This document shows positions 1-5,419 of a stretch of 5,721 nucleotides of DNA, one piece after another. A program made the position numbers and the translations under genes. The notes under the pieces are model-generated. The model had not been told where the DNA came from and made no database searches. It was given only the letters and a program-made list of their open reading frames with translations. The stretch spans positions 1-5,721 of the forward strand of contig URMF01000095.1 of NCBI GenBank assembly GCA_900548855.1. Direction: 5' to 3'. The first letter of the stretch is position 1. Each line of letters starts with the position of its first letter. Source of the stretch: an uncultured Eubacteriales bacterium (lineage in GTDB: Bacteria > Bacillota > Clostridia > Lachnospirales > Lachnospiraceae).

Positions 1-72
1 GAAATCACAATTTATTCTTGTAGTCTGCCGCTGATACCGTCTGGATTGGTTTTTCCTTTCTTTTTGTTCCCT

Positions 73-255
73 TTAATTAGCCATAAACTGTTTCATTCCC
101 TGAGACTTGGCACCATTCTGAACATACTGTACAAAAGAGATCCGGCCGTTGTTACGGGCAGCATCCAGCGTTGCGATGCTGATTCCCAAGTTTTCAGCAG
201 CTTCTTTCCGTGTAATGAGTTTTCCATAGCCGACTGATTCTCCGAAGAAAATCAA
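73..255 (-). CDS. Small excisionase-like helix-turn-helix protein, start region probably frameshifted
   Basis: The frame encodes about 50 residues typical of MerR/Xis-type small DNA-binding proteins of clostridial mobile elements. The helix-turn-helix core reads LITRKEAAENLGISIATLDA, followed by a strand segment, ISFVQYVQNG. Such proteins normally bind the arms of an integrated element and steer its integrase towards excision, or act as small regulators. The open frame has only a TTG at 253-255 with no convincing ribosome site. Family members, as I remember them, start M-E-K-L-I-T-R. An ATG at 225-227 fits that start exactly, but it is one base out of frame with the HTH, as if an A had been lost from the A-run at 220-223. 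It may therefore be a recent pseudogene, or a sequencing error may be responsible. The C-terminus (after QNG) is short compared with what I recall. No integrase follows within the 72 bases left in the window. Confidence 0.6.
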   Translation of the reverse strand: MIFFGESVGYGKLITRKEAAENLGISIATLDAARNNGRISFVQYVQNGAKSQGMKQFMAN

Positions 256-267
256 TCGGCTATGGAA
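222..267 (-). promoter_or_regulatory. Long hairpin covering the start of the excisionase-like gene
   Basis: Arms 222-239 and 250-267 are complementary over all 18 positions, with one G-U wobble when read as minus-strand RNA, and enclose a 10-base loop. The loop contains a GGAG that could be a Shine-Dalgarno, and the ATG expected for the gene (225-227) lies in the 3' arm. Folded mRNA would bury the start codon, which suggests translational control of the HTH gene. There is no T-tract after it, so it is not an obvious terminator. The pairing is seen directly; the regulatory role is inference. Confidence 0.6.
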
Positions 268-280
268 CTTCTTTGCACAT

Positions 281-310
281 ACAGATATACAGATATAATT
301 TGTATGACAA
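281..310 (-). promoter_or_regulatory. Possible promoter with tandem 8-bp repeat upstream of the HTH gene
   Basis: On the minus strand TTGTCA (305-310) matches five of six bases of a sigma-A -35 box, and 17 bases on lies TATCTG (282-287), a weak -10. The region also contains a perfect tandem copy of acagatat (281-288 and 289-296, plus strand), which could be an operator. The weak -10 keeps confidence low. The plus strand also has a perfect TATAAT at 294-299, so direction is not settled. Confidence 0.25.
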
Positions 311-339
311 AAGAAAATTATGTGTGATAGAGCCGCCTG

Positions 340-1439
340 TTATTCCAAAAGGAAGTCAAGTGCTCTAATGATTTTGATTCCGTCTTGTGTTTGAGTAAGA
401 TCGCATTCCAAGGAAATCACTATCTTTTCATAGCTATCACGAATCTTGCGCAGCGGTGCAAGCTCTCGCTCTCTCGTTTCCGGAGCATTCATTGATTCGG
501 TAACCTGGACATATTTTTCTCGTCTGCTTTCGTAGCAAGAAAATCGACTTCCTGATTGTCGATTTTTCCAATAGCAACATCATAACCACGGCGCAACAGT
601 TCAAAGTAGATGATATTCTCCAAAATATGTCCGCTGTCACCATCACGATAGCCCAACAGATAATTTCGCAACCCAATATCAACAATATAGTATTTGCCCA
701 GGGTGCGCAGATACTCCTTGTCCTTTATATCAAATCGTTTGATTTCATAGAAAATATAGGCTTCTGTCAAAGCTTCGATATACGCCTGAATCGTCTGTAC
801 GGCAGGCTTTGTTTTTCGAGTTCCATTTTCCAAAAGTCCCTCATTGACTAAAGTGTTTCCAATAGAGGTAGCAGAAGTGTTATTGCCAACATTGTCCGCC
901 AAAAACAAGATGATTTTTTTCGAAAGCACCGGGTCTGTAATATTTCGCTGTCCCTTGCGCTTTTCCCGTTCCAGAATGTCATTGATAACAGCAGCAGAAT
1001 AAACACCGTCTAACGCAGGTGACTTCCGTTCCGTCAGAATATAGCCATGAAAGTCCAGAAATTCTCTAAAAGATAGTGGCAAGACTTTAATTTCCACATA
1101 TCGTCCAGATAGATAAGTGGAAAGTTCAGAAGAAAGCAGATAGGCATTGGATCCTGTGATATATATATCGCAATCGAAATCTACCCGGAAAGAGTTTACT
1201 GCATTTTCCCAACCATGCACTTTCTGTACCTCATCAAAGAAAAGGTATGTCCGTTTATTAGGGCAAATGCGTGCTTTGACGTATTCATAGAATCCTCTTG
1301 CATCCATATCCGGAATGCCCATAGACTCAAAGTTCATTTCAATAATCTAGTCATCGATCACTCCAGTATCCCGCAAATGCTCTGCCATCAGCTTCATTAA
1401 GCTGGACTTTCCGCAACGTCGGATACCCGATTTTGTCAA
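340..1439 (-). pseudogene. AAA ATPase (AAA_14 / DUF4143 type), 5'-truncated with an amber codon and a frameshift
   Basis: Domains in order on the minus strand: Walker A in GIRRCGKSSLMKLM (about 1386-1427), Walker B in YLFFDEVQKVHGWENAV, a sensor-like stretch DIYITGSNAYLLSSELSTYL, the long DUF4143 region, then the C-terminal NQEVDFLATKADEK motif. Intact relatives are about 400-residue cytoplasmic ATPases of unclear role in clostridial accessory DNA. Three lesions are visible. The N-terminus before Walker A is missing, and the frame runs instead into sequence beside the neighbouring gene's 3' end. A TAG at 1347-1349 lies in frame between Walker A and the next Met (1335-1337). One base appears lost in the A-run at 514-518, so the main frame stops at 489-491. 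In the shifted frame the expected C-terminus continues from YVQVTESMNAPETRE to LDFLLE and a TAA at 340-342. The internal ATG would give 282 residues without the P-loop, so a functional product is unlikely. Confidence 0.85.
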
Positions 1440-1458
1440 GTAGGGACTAACAAAAAAT

Positions 1459-2700
1459 TTACTTTTTTTTCATCAATTCCTGCCTCTGTTCTTCAAGCCA
1501 AGTAATCTTTGGCAACATCGCTTCATATTCATCCTGTTCATAAGGCAAATTCATAAAATCAAGAATCTCCATCCCCGAAAACCATGATTCACAGTATGCA
1601 GGAATGACATGTTCTGGTACAATTCCAATTCTATCCCTTCCAAGAAGTCTGTCTGAAATACCCTTCGCATCATGCAGATAAACAGCTACACCCTCTTGCC
1701 TTAGCGCATTATAAAACTTAATTGCTTCAATGGAACGAGTCCATGCCTTTCCTCTTACAGATAAAAAGTAACCATGTTCATTATGTCTCACAAATAAATC
1801 TATATGGGTGGAATTACCTCCACGACATACTTCCCATGGATGCCCTCCACCTCGATGCCTGTCATTATACCAAGCTTCAAACTCTTCCGATGAATCTGCG
1901 TCAATCTCCGAAAGTCCTTCATCCCTGCCATCTGCTTTCTTATAATACTGCTCCTTAGCTGTAAGTCCATCCAGATTCTCATACTGATTTGCCTTATAAC
2001 CAATTGCACAGTATTCATAGAACTTTCCTGCAGTCATTTCTGTAATATATTTGCCAACAGGCTGACCATCTTTCTGTTCTTCTATATTAGATAAAAATAT
2101 TTCAATCTCCGCATCTGTTATTTCAGAAAAAAATGCCTCCCTACAATCCGGAAACATTTCCCAGTAATCTTTCCTTGAGATAGTTCCCGTTCGCTGCCTG
2201 GCTGATAGATTATTCTGTACATCACAATTATATGAGCCATTTTGTAAATCTTCAACACATTTCTTAACTGCCTCCTCCATCCATACAAACAATTCTTTCA
2301 GCCCATACTCGTAAACCTCATGTTCTTCATAAACTCTTGACTGATATATCAGCTCCCTTCCTAAAAAAATCGCCCTGTAATCATCCCGTTCTATCGTGAC
2401 AAGATGAAACCAATTCACTTCATCCGGGTATTCTTCCTGCCACATTCTGAGGAAATCTTCATAAGTATCGACTATTTCTTCTTCCTTAAGATATTCATAA
2501 TCATCATAATCCTCGGCTGAACCACGCTCTGCCTTCAGCCATATTTCTCGTCTTTCATCGTCTCCACAGGGGGCTATCAGATGCAGTTGCTCAAACACCC
2601 TATCAATCGTTTCGTTCGTTTCTTTATTAAAAACCATTTTACCGCCACGCAGTACATTTATCCAATGATTAATGCGTGGTGCTTTCATCATTTCACTCAT
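1459..2700 (-). CDS. Conserved-looking protein of unknown function, 413 residues
   Basis: I do not recognise a named family. No signal peptide or membrane segment is visible, so it is probably cytoplasmic. Residues 45-100 are strongly acidic and aromatic (for example EDYDDYEYLKEEE and WQEEYPDEVNWFHL). Residues 220-390 look like the conserved core: an EMTAGKFYEYCAIGYKAN segment, a charged KEQYYKKADGRDEGL segment, the Gly/His/Cys-rich GGGHPWEVCRGGNSTHI (about 284-300), then a beta-rich stretch through YLHDAKGISDRLLG and IPAYCESWF. The clustered His, Cys, Asn and Thr could be an active or metal site, but this is inference. I chose the ATG at 2698-2700 because AAAGGAG lies 10 bases upstream. The frame is open to 2793, and a later ATG at 2635-2637 (MVFNKETNE) is also possible. 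The first 21 residues may derive from neighbouring mobile DNA. It lies 83 bases after the 563-residue gene, and no terminator separates it from the ATPase remnant. Confidence 0.85.
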   Translation of the reverse strand: MSEMMKAPRINHWINVLRGGKMVFNKETNETIDRVFEQLHLIAPCGDDERREIWLKAERGSAEDYDDYEYLKEEEIVDTYEDFLRMWQEEYPDEVNWFHLVTIERDDYRAIFLGRELIYQSRVYEEHEVYEYGLKELFVWMEEAVKKCVEDLQNGSYNCDVQNNLSARQRTGTISRKDYWEMFPDCREAFFSEITDAEIEIFLSNIEEQKDGQPVGKYITEMTAGKFYEYCAIGYKANQYENLDGLTAKEQYYKKADGRDEGLSEIDADSSEEFEAWYNDRHRGGGHPWEVCRGGNSTHIDLFVRHNEHGYFLSVRGKAWTRSIEAIKFYNALRQEGVAVYLHDAKGISDRLLGRDRIGIVPEHVIPAYCESWFSGMEILDFMNLPYEQDEYEAMLPKITWLEEQRQELMKKK

Positions 2701-2818
2701 TATGCACTTTCTCCTTTCCAACTCTAAGCTCAGTACACTCGAAATATTTTGCAAAATCCGGTTTCCAGTATATCTCCAGTGCATTATTTCCATATACCAG
2801 AACCTTCTCTATCAACAC
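2693..2818 (-). pseudogene. Possible C-terminal remnant of a large serine recombinase
   Basis: In the third minus-strand frame, between a TAG (2819-2821) and a TGA (2693-2695), about 41 codons read like real protein. They begin VLIEKVLVYGNNALEIYW, continue KPDFAKYFECTELRVG and end VHNE. The pattern of Leu-Ile/Val-(E/D)-(K/R)-V-x-V-Y, a short turn, then L-E-I-x-W is what I remember at the C-termini of clostridial large serine recombinases. The catalytic and recombinase domains are absent. The TGA overlaps the ATG of the 413-residue gene, the overlap typical of back-to-back recombinase genes. The fossil also overlaps the last codons of the 563-residue gene, so that protein's C-terminal tail may be a fusion product. 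The assignment rests on a short stretch and memory only; chance coding-like sequence remains possible. Confidence 0.4.
2711..2717 (-). promoter_or_regulatory. Ribosome binding site for the 413-residue gene
   Basis: Minus-strand AAAGGAG lies 10 bases before the ATG at 2698-2700. It favours this start over the upstream ATG at 2791-2793, which has only a weak GAAGG. The site falls inside the recombinase-like fossil frame, whose TGA (2693-2695) overlaps this ATG. Confidence 0.6.
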
Positions 2819-4475
2819 CTACTGTTGTAGTGCCGGTCAGCTGTACTTCCTCAAATCTGCTCAAAGCCTTCTTCTCCATTTCCTGAGCCTCTTTTGCTGT
2901 GCGAAGTACTGTCTGATCATCGGTTTTTAGATTCTTTGTCCAATTCTTTTCGTGTTTCACACCATCTTCTGTCAAAGCTCCCTCTTCTGTCTGGCTTTCT
3001 CCATCAGCTTCAGATGCAGCACCTGAACCATTTGCAGCTGCGCTAAGTGCTGCCGCTGAAGCCGCAGTTGCTCTCATGTCTGAATCGGCCTCTAAAGCGG
3101 CTTTCTGAGCAGCCTCTTCCTGTATTTCTTTTAACTGTCTTATTCTTTCTTTGAACGCATCAATATATTTATCAATGCCCTCAAGCAAATTATCCCATTC
3201 ATCGTCGGACATTTCGCGCCAGTCTTTTTCTTCCTTTAATTCTTTTGCAGTAAGGGTATGTGTTTCCTCAAATAGCTTCAGAATATCTGCAGCACTTATT
3301 GTTTCTTTCGTCTTTTCATTTCCAATAATAGTTTTAGATTTTGCCAAAGCATCTGTCCAATTCATTTTCTTATTCATGATATTATCAAGCGAACCAAAAT
3401 CTGCGCCATCAGTTGGCGACATAACCGACTTCATTGCATTCCAGCTTCCCCATTTGCTATTTACACCTTCTCCATTGGCATCCTTATACTGGCAATATGC
3501 AAACATTTCCACCGGTGTTGCATTCTTTGGGTCAAAATTTGATAAGTTCACATCTATCGTTTCACTCCCATTTCCGGTTGCAACTTTCACACGAATGATT
3601 GTATCATCATTTCCCGGTTTCGTAACCAGGGATGCCGACATTCCATATCCCATTTCCCCGGCTTTTGCAAAACCAATTCCAAGAGGTGTAACCTGCTCAT
3701 CCTCTGCTTTTTCTTCCTGTATTTTTTCACTGGAATGCACATCACTTAATCTCTCCGTTACATCCGGTTCTTCCGATTGCTCTATCTGCGTGATATCCAT
3801 AGACAAGAATTTCATAAAATAGGGTTCAAACAAAGAGTTGATATCCTCTTTCGCATTCATCATTTGACGAAAATCATCAAATAATCGATTCGCATAATCA
3901 ATCATACTCTTTGCTTTATCCATAACATTTTCATTTCTGAGATGATTCACTTTTTCTAAATAATTCATTTTTTCCAAAATGTCATCGGTATCAAAATAAT
4001 CATCCGTTAAAAATTCAGAGGTTTGTTCTGTATGTTCAAAATACATACAAAGAGTTGAAAATTCCGGAAAATCTGCATATTCAGGATCAACTTCTTCCGG
4101 ATTTATATCTTTTTCAAATGGATTGCCATCCTTATCATATCCTTTTACAGAATAGGTTTTGTTATGTCCATCTGATTTTATAAAAACTTGAAAACTTTGT
4201 TCCGTCTTCTGATATGAATAAATCATTTCACCAGAATCATCTTGCAATGCATAAAGTTCCTCTGTCTTAATATTCGCAATAATACATTTACAATAAGGCG
4301 AAGATGTAACCGCCTTCCTTACCGCATCCTTGAAGTCGTGCATTGGATCATCTTTTGGAATTTCTTTACTCAAATAATCATCCGATACGTTTGAGAGCGA
4401 ACCACTTCTACTTTTGGTTACTCCTTTGTAATAATAACCGGAACTACTGTAAGTTCCTAATCCTGCAATTGACAT
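2784..4475 (-). CDS. Protein of unknown function, 563 residues, with Ala-rich coiled-coil region
   Basis: The family is not recognised with confidence; it resembles uncharacterised Lachnospiraceae proteins (perhaps DUF6033-like, from memory). The start is the ATG at 4473-4475, five bases after a perfect AGGAGG. There is no signal peptide or membrane span. Residues 1-30 are Ser/Gly/Tyr-rich low complexity (AGLGTYSSSGYYYKG). Residues 45-150 look like a small beta-rich domain. Residues 165-235 are helical, followed by an acidic linker (235-262). Residues 265-385 form a second likely folded domain, with GYGMSASLVTKPGNDDT and the Trp-rich KWGSWNAMK; helices follow (around DEWDNLLEGIDKYIDAFKER). 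Residues 440-500 are a coiled coil running into an Ala/Gly/Ser/Glu linker. The last dozen residues overlap a recombinase-like frame and may not be the ancestral end. A long plus-strand open frame opposite this gene is a shadow. The gene is AT-rich compared with the DNA to its right. Confidence 0.85.
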   Translation of the reverse strand: MSIAGLGTYSSSGYYYKGVTKSRSGSLSNVSDDYLSKEIPKDDPMHDFKDAVRKAVTSSPYCKCIIANIKTEELYALQDDSGEMIYSYQKTEQSFQVFIKSDGHNKTYSVKGYDKDGNPFEKDINPEEVDPEYADFPEFSTLCMYFEHTEQTSEFLTDDYFDTDDILEKMNYLEKVNHLRNENVMDKAKSMIDYANRLFDDFRQMMNAKEDINSLFEPYFMKFLSMDITQIEQSEEPDVTERLSDVHSSEKIQEEKAEDEQVTPLGIGFAKAGEMGYGMSASLVTKPGNDDTIIRVKVATGNGSETIDVNLSNFDPKNATPVEMFAYCQYKDANGEGVNSKWGSWNAMKSVMSPTDGADFGSLDNIMNKKMNWTDALAKSKTIIGNEKTKETISAADILKLFEETHTLTAKELKEEKDWREMSDDEWDNLLEGIDKYIDAFKERIRQLKEIQEEAAQKAALEADSDMRATAASAAALSAAANGSGAASEADGESQTEEGALTEDGVKHEKNWTKNLKTDDQTVLRTAKEAQEMEKKALSRFEEVQLTGTTTVGVDREGSGIWK

Positions 4476-4490
4476 ATAGTCCTCCTTTCC

Positions 4491-4542
4491 GCAGTTGCTC
4501 TGTCAGTCACAACTGCACCACTGCCCGAAAGGTCCCAGTGGT
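4491..4542 (-). promoter_or_regulatory. Two abutting hairpins in the 5' leader of the 563-residue gene
   Basis: Hairpin 4491-4516 has perfect 7-base arms (GCAGTTG / CAACTGC). Hairpin 4517-4542 has perfect 7-base arms (ACCACTG / CAGTGGT) around a 12-base loop. They touch with no spacer, so they could stack coaxially. The Shine-Dalgarno (4481-4486) begins four bases after the first stem. This fits a structured leader controlling mRNA stability or ribosome access. I do not recognise a named riboswitch: the sequence lacks a c-di-GMP or other aptamer core that I can identify. Confidence 0.55.
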
Positions 4543-4558
4543 AAAATATAATAGAAAA

Positions 4559-4594
4559 GCGCATCTTTCAAAAATCAATCCATTGAAAATGCGC
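4559..4594 (-). promoter_or_regulatory. Third leader hairpin with U-rich 3' flank
   Basis: The arms GCGCAT plus TTTCAA pair with TTGAAA plus ATGCGC, giving 12 pairs with one bulged base (4565) and an 11-base loop. On the minus strand it is followed by TTTTC and a U-rich stretch of about 16 bases before the paired hairpins, so it could act as a weak terminator/attenuator or as a 5' stabiliser. Confidence 0.5.
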
Positions 4595-4606
4595 AATCCT
4601 TTGCTA

Positions 4607-4612
4607 TTTATA
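4607..4612 (-). promoter_or_regulatory. Candidate -10 box for the 563-residue gene
   Basis: Minus-strand TATAAA matches five of six consensus bases and lies downstream of the terminator at 4646-4693. A start about seven bases on would place hairpin 4559-4594 at the 5' end of the mRNA, with a leader of roughly 125 bases. No good -35 is seen at 16-18 bases, so the call is tentative. Confidence 0.25.
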
Positions 4613-4645
4613 TAGTTTTAATTAGCCTTTAATCATCTATTTATT

Positions 4646-4693
4646 AAAAACAAAAGCACTACATCTCAAACCATAATTTTTGAAATGTAATGC
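4646..4693 (-). terminator. Intrinsic terminator on the minus strand
   Basis: Arms 4656-4670 and 4679-4693 pair over all 15 positions in minus-strand RNA, with two G-U wobbles that would be mismatches on the plus strand. A loop of eight bases separates them, and TTTTGTTTTT follows on the minus strand (plus 4646-4655). It would stop transcripts coming from the gene fragments to the right before the 563-residue gene, or act as an attenuator if a promoter lies at 4709-4735. The stem is AT-rich, but the U-tract is strong. Confidence 0.65.
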
Positions 4694-4708
4694 TTCCTTG
4701 CACATAAT

Positions 4709-4735
4709 ATATCGACATTATGATATAAAACATTA
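4709..4735 (-). promoter_or_regulatory. Possible sigma-D (flagellar type) promoter
   Basis: On the minus strand TAAT, 15 bases, then GTCGATAT (4709-4716) resembles the Gram-positive sigma-D consensus TAAA-N15-GCCGATAT, with ten of twelve positions matching. The boxes are short and the DNA is AT-rich, so chance is a real risk. A transcript from here would run straight into the terminator at 4646-4693, so it would need read-through to reach the 563-residue gene. Confidence 0.25.
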
Positions 4736-4879
4736 ATAATTTCAAAAAATAAAATCTGACTAAAATATTTTAATTTCTTAACATTGTAGTTGTTTTCCAC
4801 TCCAATTAAAATTCATATGATACTGCGGTATCTCCCCACGGTCCTGCTTATAATCAAAAATACTGTGAATCATCTGCTT

Positions 4880-5020
4880 ATGGCTCATGACGATGTTGTA
4901 ATCGCCGGAATAGGATTCTTTACATACAATATCATAAATCTGCTCCTTGCTGAACACTATTCCCGGATGCTTTGCAAGAAGCTTGAAAATCTCAAACTCG
5001 GTATGTGATGCTTGCAGATC
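4880..5020 (-). pseudogene. Fragment of an OmpR/VanR-type response regulator winged-helix domain
   Basis: The frame reads ASHTEFEIFKLLAKHPGIVF, SKEQIYDIV and SGDYNIVMSH, the first helices of a Trans_reg_C domain like those of clostridial VanR-type two-component regulators. The receiver domain upstream is absent, and after VMSH the expected recognition helix and wing (typically ending in a VWGVGYRF-like strand) are replaced. The frame instead runs into an unrelated 33-codon tail that starts KQMIHSIFDYKQDRGEIPQY and stops at 4778-4780. A Cys replaces the Trp usual in IVWKE. The frame is open upstream to a TTG at 5048-5050 without a ribosome site. Without phosphorylation and DNA-recognition parts it should not work as a regulator. 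Confidence 0.7.
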
Positions 5021-5118
5021 GACAAAATGCTTTTTAGATTTTCTTCGCAATCGAAGACAGCTCCGAAATAATGCTCAGGCCAATCCTGCATACAGGACAG
5101 TTCGATCAGCAAATCACT

Positions 5119-5328
5119 CATCAGCCGTTTGGCTTCCTTGGGGGGCATAAATTTGCCCGTGGTCGTATCGATCAGTTCCACGCGCTCATAGCCCATCTCC
5201 CTGAGCTTTTGGACAAACGCCTGCATATCCCCGTATCGCCGCTCAGACATCAGGTCGTGGATGGCAAACGTTCCGCCTTTTTTCGGCACCCGCAGTGTTT
5301 CCAGCAAAAGCTCCTGCTTATTCCTTCC
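5119..5328 (-). pseudogene. C-terminal fragment of a class I SAM-dependent methyltransferase
   Basis: The frame reads RNKQELLLETLRVPKKGGTF, then AIHDLMSERRYGDMQAFVQK, then MGYERVELIDTTTGKF. This matches the post-motif-II end of Methyltransf_11/25-type enzymes, where a (L/V)LKPGG-like turn is followed by a beta strand and the last helices. Here the turn reads RVPKKGG. The SAM-binding glycine motif and the N-terminal half are missing; the sequence to the right does not continue the domain. After about KEAKRLM the frame passes into unrelated sequence (SDLLIELSCMQDWPEHYFG) that I cannot place, so both ends are broken. The substrate cannot be predicted. It is oriented like its neighbours and is clearly richer in GC than the genes to its left. 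Confidence 0.65.
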
Positions 5329-5419
5329 TAAAGCTTCTGGTGTCGCACATAGCGTTTTCCCTCCCGCATTTCGCTCTATGCACTTTCTGCAAAAGCCGCA
5401 GATAATTCAGCAATCGCTG

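Noticed and set aside
1..72. Possible start of an integrase gene after the Xis-like gene
   Set aside because: No minus-strand ATG with a ribosome site and no integrase-like residues appear in these 72 bases. The window ends too soon to judge.
281..296. Tandem acagatat repeat as the start of a CRISPR or larger array
   Set aside because: There are only two adjacent copies with no spacers. It is kept only as a possible operator.
272..299. Plus-strand TTTGCA-N16-TATAAT promoter
   Set aside because: The -10 is perfect, but only antisense of the ATPase pseudogene and no plus-strand gene lies downstream, and the DNA here is AT-rich.
3151..3822. 223-codon plus-strand open frame opposite the 563-residue gene
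   Set aside because: It is fully antisense to a gene with a strong ribosome site, and its Ser/Phe-rich composition is the expected shadow of Glu/Lys-rich codons. No start signal was seen.
4491..4542. Known riboswitch (for example c-di-GMP)
   Set aside because: The hairpins are simple and lack conserved aptamer core sequences that I can identify.
5320..5419. Continuation of the membrane protein beyond its TGA for about 33 codons (QRLLNYLRLLQKV and onward)
   Set aside because: It is open and in the same frame, but the protein has a natural-looking basic end before the TGA and the extra residues match nothing I know.
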